From RPQJ01 sp963732375 (GTDB taxonomy: Bacteria; Pseudomonadota; Gammaproteobacteria; Steroidobacterales; Steroidobacteraceae): DNA of 64,000 nucleotides. The position numbers were made by a program, and so were the translations under genes. The stretch lies in assembly GCA_963732375.1 (NCBI GenBank), contig CAVSZE010000003.1, positions 1-64,000 of the forward strand. The letters run 5' to 3'. Of this stretch, positions 24,065 through 32,480 are shown piece after piece. The notes below the pieces were generated by a model, which saw nothing but the letters and a program-made list of their open reading frames with translations, was not told the origin of the DNA and did not search any database. Every line of letters starts with the position of its first letter. The stretch's first letter is position 1.

Positions 24065-26320
24065 CTAGCCGCTCCCGACCTCGATCCCTTCGACCTTCCT
24101 CCAGCCCCGCGGCAGCACGGCGCCACGCTGGCCGCGTTCACCGCGGTAGTCGTCGAGCTGGCGGAACGAGAGGCTCATCTGCCGCCCGCCCGAGTTCACG
24201 CGCAGCAGCTGGCCGGGCGCGACGACCGCGACCGCCAGCAGCGTTTCCTCGCCCGACAACGCCTTCTTGGTCGGGATGCCGAAGATCTTGTTGCCCTTGC
24301 CGCGCGGCAGCTCCGGCAGGTCAGCGACCGGGAACGTGAGCAGGCGCCCGTCCGAGTTGACTGCGGCGAGCAGCGCGCCTTCGCCCGCGGGCAACGGCAC
24401 CGGCGCAAGCACGCCCGTCCCCTCAGGCACCTTCAGCACCGCCTTGCCTGCGCGATTACGACTGTGCAGGTCCTCCAGCTTCACCACGAAGCCATAGCCC
24501 GCGCTCCCGGCGAGCACCCAGCGCTCCGCAGGCTCGCCAATCAGCACACCGGGAAACGTGGCGCCATCCGGCGGATCGAGGCGGCCGGACAACGGTTCGC
24601 CCTGCCCGCGCGCCGACGGCAGCGCGTGCGCGGGCAGGCTGTATGCGCGACCGGTGCTGTCGAGGAACACTGCCAGCTGAGTGCTGCGGCCGCGAGCCAT
24701 GCAGCGATATTCGTCGCCCGTCTTGTACGACAAGCTGAGCGGGTCGATTTCGTGGCCCTTTGCCGCTCGCACCCAGCCGCTCCGTGACAGCACTACAGTC
24801 ACCGGCTCGCTCGCAAGCAGCTCGGTCTCGGCGATCGCCTGCGCGGCGGCCCGCACCACGATCCGGCTGCGCCGGTCGTCGCCGTACTTCTCCGCGTCGG
24901 CGATGATCTCGTCGCGCACCAGCTTGCGGAGCCGCGCCTTGCTGCCGAGGATCTTCGTTAGTTCGTCGCGCTCGGCGGCCAGCTTCTCCTGCTCGCCGCG
25001 GATCTTCATCTCCTCGAGCTTCGCGAGGTGGCGCAGCTTGGTGTCGAGGATCGCCTCGGCCTGCAACTCCGAAAGCTCGAAGCGCGCCATCAACGCCGCC
25101 TTGGGCTCGTCCTCGTAGCGGACGATGCGGATCACCTCGTCGAGGTTCAGGTACGCGACCAGCATGCCGTCGAGGATGTGCAGGCGCGCGTTCACCTTGT
25201 CGAGCCGGTGCGTGAGCCGGCGAGTCACCGTATCGACCCTGAACGACAGCCATTCCTCGAGTATCGACTTCAGGCCCATGACCCGTGGCCGGCCGTCGCG
25301 CGCGATCACGTTCATGTTCACGCGATAGCTGCGCTCGAGGTCGGTGGTGGCAAACAGGTGCGCCATTACCTGTTCGACGTCCACCCGGTTCGAGCGTGGC
25401 GTGATCACCAGCCGCGTCGGGTGCTCATGGTCGGATTCGTCGCGCAGGTCCTCGACCATCGGCAGCTTCTTCGCGCGCATCTGCGCCGCGACCTGCTCGA
25501 GCACCTTCGAGCCCGAGACCTGGTAGGGCAGCTCCGTGACCACGATCTCGCCGTCCTCGAGCTCGTAGCGTGCGCGGGCGCGGAACGTGCCGTTGCCGGT
25601 CTCGTAGAAGCGCGCCAGGTCCTCGCGCGAGGAGATGATCTCGGCGCCGGTCGGGAAGTCAGGGCCCTGCACGTGTTCGCAGAGCTGCGCCACGGTCGCC
25701 TTCGGGTCTTCGAGCAGGCGCACGCAGGCCGCGGCCACCTCGCGCAGGTTGTGCGGCGGGATGTCGGTCGCCATGCCAACCGCAATGCCGGTCGCGCCGT
25801 TCAGCAGCACGTTCGGCAGCCGCGCCGGGAGCAGCGCCGGCTCATCGAGCGTGCCGTCGAAATTCGGCGTCCAGTCCACCGTGCCTTCGCCGAGTTCCGA
25901 GAGCAGCACGTCGGCGTAGCGCGTCAGCTTCGACTCCGTGTAGCGCATCGCGGCAAAGGACTTGGGATCGTCCGGGGAGCCGAAATTGCCCTGCCCGTCC
26001 ACGATCGGATAGCGGTACGAGAACGACTGCGCCATCAGCACCAGCGCCTCGTAACAGGCCGAGTCGCCGTGCGGGTGGAACTTGCCGATCACGTCGCCGA
26101 CCGTGCGCGCGGACTTCTTGTGCTTGGCGGTCGCCGCGAGCCCGAGCTCGCTCATCGCATAGATGATCCTGCGCTGCACGGGCTTCAGGCCGTCGCCCAC
26201 GTTCGGCAGGGCCCGGTCGAGGATCACGTACATCGAGTATTCGAGGTACGCCTTCTCGGTGAAGGTGCGCAGCGGCAGCTGCTCGACACCCTCGAAGTTG
26301 AGTTCGTTCTGGGTCGTCAC
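24065..26320 (-). CDS. parC: DNA topoisomerase IV subunit A
   Basis: Decatenates daughter chromosomes with ParE. The 751-residue product has the quinolone-resistance region HPHGDSACYEAL (Ser87 and Glu91, wild-type residues) and catalytic Tyr127 in AMRYTESKLTRYA. The C-terminal beta-pinwheel is short, as in ParC, and there is no full GyrA box, which argues against GyrA. It lies 16 nt after parE. Confidence 0.95.
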   Translation of the reverse strand: MTTQNELNFEGVEQLPLRTFTEKAYLEYSMYVILDRALPNVGDGLKPVQRRIIYAMSELGLAATAKHKKSARTVGDVIGKFHPHGDSACYEALVLMAQSFSYRYPIVDGQGNFGSPDDPKSFAAMRYTESKLTRYADVLLSELGEGTVDWTPNFDGTLDEPALLPARLPNVLLNGATGIAVGMATDIPPHNLREVAAACVRLLEDPKATVAQLCEHVQGPDFPTGAEIISSREDLARFYETGNGTFRARARYELEDGEIVVTELPYQVSGSKVLEQVAAQMRAKKLPMVEDLRDESDHEHPTRLVITPRSNRVDVEQVMAHLFATTDLERSYRVNMNVIARDGRPRVMGLKSILEEWLSFRVDTVTRRLTHRLDKVNARLHILDGMLVAYLNLDEVIRIVRYEDEPKAALMARFELSELQAEAILDTKLRHLAKLEEMKIRGEQEKLAAERDELTKILGSKARLRKLVRDEIIADAEKYGDDRRSRIVVRAAAQAIAETELLASEPVTVVLSRSGWVRAAKGHEIDPLSLSYKTGDEYRCMARGRSTQLAVFLDSTGRAYSLPAHALPSARGQGEPLSGRLDPPDGATFPGVLIGEPAERWVLAGSAGYGFVVKLEDLHSRNRAGKAVLKVPEGTGVLAPVPLPAGEGALLAAVNSDGRLLTFPVADLPELPRGKGNKIFGIPTKKALSGEETLLAVAVVAPGQLLRVNSGGRQMSLSFRQLDDYRGERGQRGAVLPRGWRKVEGIEVGSG

Positions 26321-26336
26321 GGGTACTCCAGCGGGC

Positions 26337-28229
26337 TCAGGGCTGCACGGCAGCCATGTCGCCCTTGGTCTCCAGCCATTCGCGGCGATCGGCTGCGCGC
26401 TTCTTGGCGAGCATCATGTCCATGACCTGGTCGGCCTGGTCGTTGGCCTCGATGGTGAGTTGCACCAGGCGGCGAGTCTCGGTCGCCATCGTGGTCTCGC
26501 GCAACTGCAGCGCGCTCATCTCGCCCAGGCCCTTGAAACGGGTCACCATCGGCTTCGCGCGCGGGTTCTCTGCGCGGATGCGGTCGAGTATGCCGTTGCG
26601 CTCCGCCTCGTCGAGCGCATATTCGACCTGCTTGCCGTAGTCGATGCGGAACAGCGGCGGCATGGCCACGAACACGTGGCCTGCGAGCACCAGTGGACGG
26701 AAGTGCCGCAGGAACAGCGCGCACAGCAGCGTCGCGATGTGCAAGCCGTCCGAATCAGCGTCGGCGAGGATGCAGATCTTGTGATAACGGAGCACCGAGA
26801 TGTCGTCCGATGCCGGGTCCACGCCGATCGCGACCGCGATGTCGTGCACCTCCTGTGACGAGAGAATCTCACCGGACGCCACTTCCCAGGTGTTCAGGAT
26901 CTTGCCGCGCAGCGGCATCACTGCCTGGAACTCGCGATCGCGCGCCTGCTTGGCAGAACCGCCCGCGGAGTCGCCCTCGACCAGGAACAGTTCCGTGCGC
27001 TTCGGGTCCTGGCTGGTGCAGTCGGCCAGTTTTCCAGGCAACGCGGGGCCGCTCACCACGCGCTTTCGCGCCACCTTCTGGCTGGCTTTCAGGCGGACCT
27101 GCGCATTTTCGATCGCCAGCTGCGCGATGTGCTCGCCGGCTTCCGGGTGCTGGTTCAGCCACAGGCCGAACTGGTCCTTGACGATGCCGGACACGAAGGC
27201 CGCGGGCTCGCGCGACGTGAGGCGCTCCTTGGTCTGGCCCGCGAACTGCGGGTCGCGCATCTTGGTAGAGAGCACGTAGCTCGCATCGTCCCACACGTCT
27301 TCCGGCGCGAGCTTCAGGCCGCGCGGCAGAAGGTTACGGAACTCGCAGAATTCGCGGATCGCCTCGGTGAGCCCGAGACGGAAGCCATTGACGTGCGTTC
27401 CGCCGAGCATCGTCGGGATCAGGTTGACGTAGCTTTCCTCGACGCGCGCGCCGCCGTCGGTACGCCAGGCGACCGCCCAGTCCACGCCCTCCATCTCGCC
27501 CTCGATGCTGCCGATGAACGGTTCATCGGGGAGCCACTCGCCGCCGTCGAGCGATTCGCGCAGGTATTGCTCGAGGCCGCCGCTGTAGACCCAGGCCTCC
27601 TTCTCGCCGGTCTTCTCGACCTCGAGCCGCATCTCGAGTCCCGGGCACAGCACGGCCTTGGCCTTGAGGACATGCTTCAGTTTCGGCAGCGCGATGTCCG
27701 GGCTGTCGAAATAAGTCGGGTCGGGCCAGAATCGCAACGTGGTGCCCGTGTTGGCCTTGCCGACCTCGCCCACCACCTCGAGCTTCGACTTGATCTTCCC
27801 GTTCGCGAACGAGATGTTGTATTCCTTGCCGCCGCGACGCACCCAGCACTCGAGGTTCTTCGACAGCGCGTTCACCACCGACACGCCGACGCCGTGCAGG
27901 CCGCCGGAGAACTTGTAGGTGCCGTCGGAGAACTTGCCGCCCGCATGAAGGCGCGTGAGGATCAGCTCGACGCCGCTCACCTTTTCCTTCGGGTGGATGT
28001 CCACCGGCATGCCGCGGCCGTCGTCGCTGACCTCGACCGAGCCGTCCTTGTGAACCGTAACCGCTATGCGGCCGCAGTGCCCGGAGAGCGCCTCATCGAC
28101 GCTGTTGTCCACGACCTCGTGCACCAGGTGGTTGGGCCGGCTGGTGTCGGTGTACATGCCCGGCCGGCGCCGGACGGGTTCAAGTCCGCTCAGGACCTCG
28201 ATGTCTTGAGCGGTGTAGGTCTGCGTCAT
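26337..28229 (-). CDS. parE: DNA topoisomerase IV subunit B
   Basis: ATPase subunit of topoisomerase IV. The 630-residue product has the GHKL motifs VVDNSVDEALSG, DDGRGMPVDIHP and GGLHGVGVSVVNAL, and the TOPRIM motifs LVEGDSAGGSA and DADSDGLHI. ATG 28229 gives MTQTYTAQDIEVLSG. Its length, shorter than GyrB because no 170-residue insert is present, and adjacency to parC identify it. The 412-bp upstream gap carries two hairpin-enclosed core repeats. Confidence 0.95.
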   Translation of the reverse strand: MTQTYTAQDIEVLSGLEPVRRRPGMYTDTSRPNHLVHEVVDNSVDEALSGHCGRIAVTVHKDGSVEVSDDGRGMPVDIHPKEKVSGVELILTRLHAGGKFSDGTYKFSGGLHGVGVSVVNALSKNLECWVRRGGKEYNISFANGKIKSKLEVVGEVGKANTGTTLRFWPDPTYFDSPDIALPKLKHVLKAKAVLCPGLEMRLEVEKTGEKEAWVYSGGLEQYLRESLDGGEWLPDEPFIGSIEGEMEGVDWAVAWRTDGGARVEESYVNLIPTMLGGTHVNGFRLGLTEAIREFCEFRNLLPRGLKLAPEDVWDDASYVLSTKMRDPQFAGQTKERLTSREPAAFVSGIVKDQFGLWLNQHPEAGEHIAQLAIENAQVRLKASQKVARKRVVSGPALPGKLADCTSQDPKRTELFLVEGDSAGGSAKQARDREFQAVMPLRGKILNTWEVASGEILSSQEVHDIAVAIGVDPASDDISVLRYHKICILADADSDGLHIATLLCALFLRHFRPLVLAGHVFVAMPPLFRIDYGKQVEYALDEAERNGILDRIRAENPRAKPMVTRFKGLGEMSALQLRETTMATETRRLVQLTIEANDQADQVMDMMLAKKRAADRREWLETKGDMAAVQP

Positions 28230-28340
28230 CGTTTGTCGTTCCGCGTGCTCGCGTCGGTGAAGGCGCGCGGATTCTAGCAGCGCATGACTGCTGCCGCATC
28301 GTCGCGACGCCGGGCGGGAAGTCATGCGCAGGCGTCGTCA

Positions 28341-28434
28341 CGACGAGTCCACCCGCGAAAACGCCGTGAACCCGTCCCTGGGGGCTCCGTGCGCCGCTTC
28401 CCTGCGGCGCACGGTTTCGCGGACGGACTCGCCA
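28341..28434. repeat. Hairpin-enclosed core repeat, copy 2 (GAAA/TTTC variant)
   Basis: The core at 28357-28418 is in the same orientation as 49202-49262. Its closing bases are GAAA on the left and TTTC on the right where other copies have GGGG and CCCC. Its inner hairpin reads GTGCGCCGC...GCGGCGCAC instead of CGCGCGGCA...TGCCGCGCG. Both changes keep pairing. The arms (28341-28360 and 28415-28434) are reverse complements at about 16 of 20 positions and do not match the arms of other copies. It lies upstream of parE. Confidence 0.8.
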
Positions 28435-28502
28435 TGCCGCCGCCCCAGTGGCAATCGCAAGCGCTTTGGGGTACCCGGCGCGAAGCCGGCGAGCGGACGG
28501 AC

Positions 28503-28591
28503 GGTACGTTGTCCGGCGGGCGTCGCGCGGCAGGGATGCCGCGCGCGAGCCTCCAGGGACGGATTTACGGCGTCCCGCCGGATGACGTACC
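28503..28591. repeat. Hairpin-enclosed core repeat, copy 3 (CGGG/CCCG variant)
   Basis: The core (28517-28577) is inverted relative to copy 2 and closed by CGGG and CCCG, a third paired variant. The arms at 28503-28520 (GGTACGTTGTCCGGCGGG) and 28574-28591 are reverse complements at 16 of 18 positions. With copy 2 it fills most of the gap between parE and the DUF3501 gene (28230-28641), where I see no other gene. Confidence 0.8.
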
Positions 28592-28641
28592 AGCTGGCCG
28601 CGCGCCGGCATCAACCGGGGCGTCAAGGGCGGCAGGTCGAC

Positions 28642-29232
28642 TCAGTCGAGATCGCGCACCAGCGACGCGCGCGACGCCTCCGGCAGCGGATCGACCGCGT
28701 GGCGGTAGGCGTCATGGTCCATGCCGATCGACAGCGCGGCGCCGGCCTTGGCCGCCTCCACCATCGCGCCGGTCAGCTCGAACCGCATGAAATGCACCGC
28801 CGACGTCTTCTCGTCATTCTCCCGCTCGAGGTCCTCGTCCGCGATGGCGAACACGCGATCGTGTCCGGCCACCCGGACCCAGCAGCGATCCTCGATGCCT
28901 TTCAGCTGGCCAAGCGCCATGCGCCGCTCTTCCGCATCCGGGTACTCGATCAGCAGCGTCGCCTTCCAGTTGGAGCCGTCCGGAATCAACGGGTTGTAGG
29001 TGGCGAGCTCGTCAGCGATGCCCTCGGGCTCGAAGATCTTCTCGATCCTCAGCATCTCCTGTACCTGGTACTGGACCGTGAGCCGGTCCTCGAAGCAGAA
29101 AGTCGCGTTCGGCCCGCACTGGATCGTGCGCTCCCGCTTGTGGGCCAGAACCATCGGCCGGAATCCGGCCCGCTGCCGCGCGTACTGTTCGAGGCTGAAG
29201 AGTTCCTCCGCCTGCAACTTGCCCGCGCTCAT
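28642..29232 (-). CDS. DUF3501 family protein
   Basis: Conserved protein of unknown function, 196 residues, no signal or membrane segment. It starts MSAGKLQAEELFSLEQYARQR (29232) and contains RTIQCGPNATFCFEDRLTVQYQ and EKTSAVHFMRFEL. In many proteobacteria it accompanies a rubrerythrin and an Fe-S oxidoreductase of the GlpC/HdrD type, the same trio found here, so a role in peroxide or redox defence is inferred. Its start overlaps the stop of the oxidoreductase by 4 nt. Confidence 0.85.
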   Translation of the reverse strand: MSAGKLQAEELFSLEQYARQRAGFRPMVLAHKRERTIQCGPNATFCFEDRLTVQYQVQEMLRIEKIFEPEGIADELATYNPLIPDGSNWKATLLIEYPDAEERRMALGQLKGIEDRCWVRVAGHDRVFAIADEDLERENDEKTSAVHFMRFELTGAMVEAAKAGAALSIGMDHDAYRHAVDPLPEASRASLVRDLD

Positions 29233-30581
29233 AGTCCGTACGCCTTGCGAATCAGCGTGAGCGGATGCGTCGGCCCCTGCCCGCCCGCGAGCGCCGATTC
29301 GATCTGGTGGCCCGCCATCGGGCAATCGCTCGCGTAGTGGTCGGGTTCGGCCGCCTTCACCTTGTTGAACACCGGCTTGCCGATCTTCATCGATATGTCG
29401 CGGTACTCGCGCTTCACTCCGTACGTCCCGTTGTGACCGGAACAGCGCTCGATCGTCTCGATTTCGGTGCCGGGCACCAGCGAGAGCACGTCGCGGGTCT
29501 TGAGACCGAGGTTCTGGACACGCAGGTGACAGGGAACGTGGTAGCTCACCTTGCCGAGCTGGCGCACGAAATCGGTGCGCAACAGGCCCGCCTTGTGCCG
29601 CAGCATCAGGTATTCGAACGGGTCGAACATCGCGGCCTGGACCTTCCGCACCAGTGGGTCATCCGGGAACAGCAGCGGCAGTTCCTGCTTGAACATCAGC
29701 ACGCAGGACGGGATCGGCGCCACGATGTCGTAGCCCTGGTCCACCATCGCGGCCATCGCCGGGATATTCACGTTCTTCGCTTCCTCGATCGCATCGAGGT
29801 CGCCGAGCTCGAGCTTCGGCATGCCGCAGCAGCGTTCCTTCGGGATCACGCTCACCTGGATGCCGTTGTGGCGGAAGACAGCAGCGAGGTCCGCGTCGAT
29901 GTCGGGCTCGTTGCGGTTGCAGTAGCAGGTCGCGAACAGCGCGACACGGCCCGTCGTCTCCGGTGTGGCCTTCAAATCCAGCCCGGCCACGTCGCCGCGC
30001 GCGACGCGCTTGCGGCCCGAGGTGCTGTGGTAATCGGGAATCGGCGCCCCCGGATGCACACCTAGCGTCTTGTCGAGCATCTTCCGCCCGATCGTACTCT
30101 GGTTCACCAGGTTGACCGCCTGTGCAACGGCCGGGATGCCGGCGATGGAGCCCACCGTATCGGTCGCCGTGAGGATCCGGTCGCGCAGCCGTGCGCCGTC
30201 CTGCCGGAACTTCACCGCCTTGGCCCTGAGCATCAGGTGCGGAAAGTCGATGTTCCAGGGATGCGGCGGCACGTACGGACACTTCGTCATGTAGCACATG
30301 TCACAGAGGTAGCAGTGATCGACGACCTCCCAGTAGACCTTGCGCTCGACGCCATCGAGTTCGCTGGTCGGGCTCTCGTCGATCGCATCGAACAGCAGCG
30401 GGAATGCGTTGCACAGGCTGAAGCAGCGTCGGCAACCGTGGCACAGGTCGTAGACGCGATGCAGTTCCTTGAACAGCGACTCCTCGTTGAAGAAGTCCGG
30501 ATCGCGCCATGCGATCGGGTGCCGTGTCGGAGCGGCGAGGCTGCCCTCTCGCGCAGCCGGGGTGCTGGTGTCGTCCGCCAT
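29229..30581 (-). CDS. GlpC/HdrD-like Fe-S oxidoreductase
   Basis: The 450-residue protein has an N-terminal pair of [4Fe-4S] ferredoxin motifs (CHGCRRCFSLC and CYLCDMCYMTKCP, residues about 45-105) and C-terminal CCG-type segments (ERCCGMP near 255 and a modified second one, ERCSGHNGTYG). This is the layout of heterodisulfide-reductase subunits and GlpC, which pass electrons between membrane quinones or thiols and partners. No membrane helix is seen. AGGAGAC precedes the ATG. It lies between rubrerythrin and DUF3501, so it may be the electron donor to rubrerythrin, which here lacks its own rubredoxin domain (inference). Confidence 0.85.
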   Translation of the reverse strand: MADDTSTPAAREGSLAAPTRHPIAWRDPDFFNEESLFKELHRVYDLCHGCRRCFSLCNAFPLLFDAIDESPTSELDGVERKVYWEVVDHCYLCDMCYMTKCPYVPPHPWNIDFPHLMLRAKAVKFRQDGARLRDRILTATDTVGSIAGIPAVAQAVNLVNQSTIGRKMLDKTLGVHPGAPIPDYHSTSGRKRVARGDVAGLDLKATPETTGRVALFATCYCNRNEPDIDADLAAVFRHNGIQVSVIPKERCCGMPKLELGDLDAIEEAKNVNIPAMAAMVDQGYDIVAPIPSCVLMFKQELPLLFPDDPLVRKVQAAMFDPFEYLMLRHKAGLLRTDFVRQLGKVSYHVPCHLRVQNLGLKTRDVLSLVPGTEIETIERCSGHNGTYGVKREYRDISMKIGKPVFNKVKAAEPDHYASDCPMAGHQIESALAGGQGPTHPLTLIRKAYGL

Positions 30582-30616
30582 CTGGATGTCTCCTGCCTGC
30601 GTTCGCTTCCCTGACG

Positions 30617-30646
30617 AAAAAGGGCGGACCCCCGCGGGCCCGCCCT
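30617..30646 (-). terminator. Intrinsic terminator after rubrerythrin
   Basis: On the minus strand AGGGCGG pairs with CCGCCCT (plus two more G:C pairs after one mismatch), followed by TTTTTCG. It stands 27 nt beyond the rubrerythrin stop and 36 nt before the Fe-S oxidoreductase start. It would end most transcripts after rubrerythrin and let a fraction read through. Confidence 0.7.
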
Positions 30647-30673
30647 CGTACGACTGCCGCCGGGGCCGGCCGG

Positions 30674-31090
30674 TCAGAGGGCGTCGAGCGCCTTCTGGAA
30701 GCGATTCGCGTGCGAACGCTCGGCCTTGGCCAGCGTCTCGAACCAGTCCGCGATCTCGTCAAAGCCTTCGTCCCGGGCCGCCTTCGCCATGCCCGGGTAC
30801 ATGTCGGTGTACTCGTGGGTCTCGCCCGCGATGGACGCCTTCAGGTTGTCCGACGTGGCGCCGATGGGCAGTCCGGTGGCCGGATCACCGACCTCCTCGA
30901 GATACTCGAGATGGCCGTGCGCGTGGCCGGTCTCGCCCTCTGCGGTCGAACGGAACACGGCCGCGACATCGTTGCAGCCCTCGATGTCCGCCTTCTGGGC
31001 GAAATACAGGTAGCGTCGATTCGCCTGCGACTCGCCGGCGAATGCGTCCTTCAGGTTCTTTTCCGTCTTGGTGCCCTTCAAGCTGCTCAT
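30674..31090 (-). CDS. Rubrerythrin (diiron domain only)
   Basis: Non-haem diiron peroxidase that reduces H2O2. The 138-residue product has the ferritin-like helices with metal ligands AGESQANRRYLYFA, EGETGHAHGHLEYL, AGETHEYTDMYP and AKAERSHANRF. It ends after the helical domain, without the C-terminal CxxC rubredoxin module of classical rubrerythrin, so an external donor is needed. The start ATG 31090 is preceded by GGAGG at a good distance; a TTG 12 nt upstream was rejected. It has its own promoter and terminator, and the downstream genes encode an Fe-S oxidoreductase and DUF3501. Confidence 0.92.
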   Translation of the reverse strand: MSSLKGTKTEKNLKDAFAGESQANRRYLYFAQKADIEGCNDVAAVFRSTAEGETGHAHGHLEYLEEVGDPATGLPIGATSDNLKASIAGETHEYTDMYPGMAKAARDEGFDEIADWFETLAKAERSHANRFQKALDAL

Positions 31091-31130
31091 TGTTGCCTCC
31101 AACGGTGTTGCTCGCCGCGGCGACGAGCAT

Positions 31131-31159
31131 AATTTAGACTTGGTCTAGCCGAAGCCCAA
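31131..31159 (-). promoter_or_regulatory. Rubrerythrin promoter with overlapping inverted-repeat operator
   Basis: On the minus strand, -35 TTGGGC (31154-31159) and -10 TAAATT (31131-31136) are 17 bp apart. Inside the spacer and over the -10 lies an imperfect inverted repeat TTAGAC-TTG-GTCTAG (31134-31148), with a further related half-site CCAATCTAG just outside (31156-31164). The position would suit a repressor. The regulator is not identifiable from the site; a peroxide- or Fe-S-sensing protein is a guess from the genes it controls. Confidence 0.5.
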
Positions 31160-31296
31160 TCTAGGCGGCAAGCGGCATGAAGTCAACGCTAGCACGTGCC
31201 GCCCGGAGCAACGATTCGGACTGTCCGGTATTGCCGTTTCCCCTGCGTTGACCGTCGCAACCCCCTGTGCAAGGCTTGCCCGCCCCGGAGGCCCCC

Positions 31297-31536
31297 GTGA
31301 CCAGCAAGAAAAACAAGGCTCTCGACTTCGAACAGGCGCTCTCGGAACTCGAGGCCGTGGTCGAACGGCTCGAGCACGGCGAACTGCCGCTCGAAGACGC
31401 TTTGAAACAGTTCGAGCGCGGCATCGAGCTCGCCCGCAGTTGCCAGACCTCGCTGAAGGCCGCCGAGCAGCGCGTGGAGATCCTGCTTCGCAAGACGCCC
31501 GACGCGGAACCCGAGCCCTTCGAAGGGAGCGAGTAG
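31297..31536 (+). CDS. xseB: Exodeoxyribonuclease VII small subunit
   Basis: Small helical subunit of exonuclease VII, which degrades single-stranded DNA. The 79-residue product has the family signature LDFEQALSELEAVVERLEHGELPLEDAL. The GTG at 31297 is preceded by GGAGG and was preferred to a GTG 30 nt upstream that has no such site. The large subunit XseA is not in the window. First gene of xseB-ispA-dxs-folE2. Confidence 0.95.
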   Translation: MTSKKNKALDFEQALSELEAVVERLEHGELPLEDALKQFERGIELARSCQTSLKAAEQRVEILLRKTPDAEPEPFEGSE

Positions 31537-31548
31537 GCTTCATTGCGG

Positions 31549-32442
31549 ATGCGGACCCTGAGTTCACGCCTGGACGAGTGGCGCAGCCGCGTCGAGCACG
31601 AGCTCGACCGCTGGCTTCCGCCCGAAACCGCTATGCCGCAGCGGTTGCACTCCGCCCAGCGCTACAGCGTGCTCGGGCCCGGCAAGCGCATCCGTCCGGC
31701 GTTCGTGTACGCCACCGCCGAAACACTGGACATTCCGCTCGAACATGTGGATGCGGCCGCGTGCGCGGTCGAGTTGATCCACGCCTATTCACTGGTGCAC
31801 GACGACCTGCCGGCGATGGACGATGACGACCTGCGTCGCGGCCGACCGACCTGTCACAAGGCCTTCGACGAGGCGACCGCCATCCTGGCCGGGGACTCGC
31901 TGCAGGTGCTGGCATTCCAGGTACTGGCCAGGCACCGCGGCCTTCCCGATGACGACCACATTCGGGTGAGCATGGTCGCGATCCTCGCCGAGGCCAGCGG
32001 GACAGCCGGCATGGCGGGCGGCCAGGCGCTGGACCTCGCAGCCGAGGGCCGCACGCTCACGCTGCCCGAGATCGAACAGGTCCACGCGCTCAAGACCGGC
32101 GCGCTGATCCGCGCCAGTATCCTGATGGCCGCACACGGCGCGCCCGGTCTCGCGCCAGCACGGCTGGACCGGCTGGATGAGTTCGGCCGCCTGGTCGGCC
32201 TCGCCTTCCAGGTCCAGGACGATATCCTCGACATCGAGGGCGACGCCGCGCTGATCGGCAAGCCGGTCGGCAGTGACGTGGCGCGCTGCATGCCGACCTA
32301 TCCGGCGGTCGCGGGCCTGCCGGCGGCACGGGCCCGTGTCTACGAGCTGCATGCGGCTGCGGGCGCCATCCTCGCCGCTGCGGGGTGGGCCGAAAGCCCG
32401 CTCGCCGTCCTGGCCGACTGGCTGCTCACGAGGCGGCACTAG
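31549..32442 (+). CDS. ispA: (2E,6E)-farnesyl diphosphate synthase
   Basis: Condenses IPP with DMAPP and GPP to make C15 farnesyl diphosphate for quinones and undecaprenyl phosphate. The 297-residue product has the first Asp-rich motif DDLPAMDDDDLRRG and the second FQVQDDILDIEGD, plus GKRIRPAF. The ATG at 31549 (MRTLSSRLDEW) was chosen over a TTG 6 nt upstream. Twelve nt separate it from xseB. Confidence 0.94.
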   Translation: MRTLSSRLDEWRSRVEHELDRWLPPETAMPQRLHSAQRYSVLGPGKRIRPAFVYATAETLDIPLEHVDAAACAVELIHAYSLVHDDLPAMDDDDLRRGRPTCHKAFDEATAILAGDSLQVLAFQVLARHRGLPDDDHIRVSMVAILAEASGTAGMAGGQALDLAAEGRTLTLPEIEQVHALKTGALIRASILMAAHGAPGLAPARLDRLDEFGRLVGLAFQVQDDILDIEGDAALIGKPVGSDVARCMPTYPAVAGLPAARARVYELHAAAGAILAAAGWAESPLAVLADWLLTRRH

Positions 32443-32480
32443 CGCGGCCTGTCCTGCCGCAGTGCGATAGACTTCGCTGC

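Noticed and set aside
31091..31102. TTG start for rubrerythrin at 31102
   Set aside because: It lies within the GGAGG ribosome site that serves the ATG at 31090.
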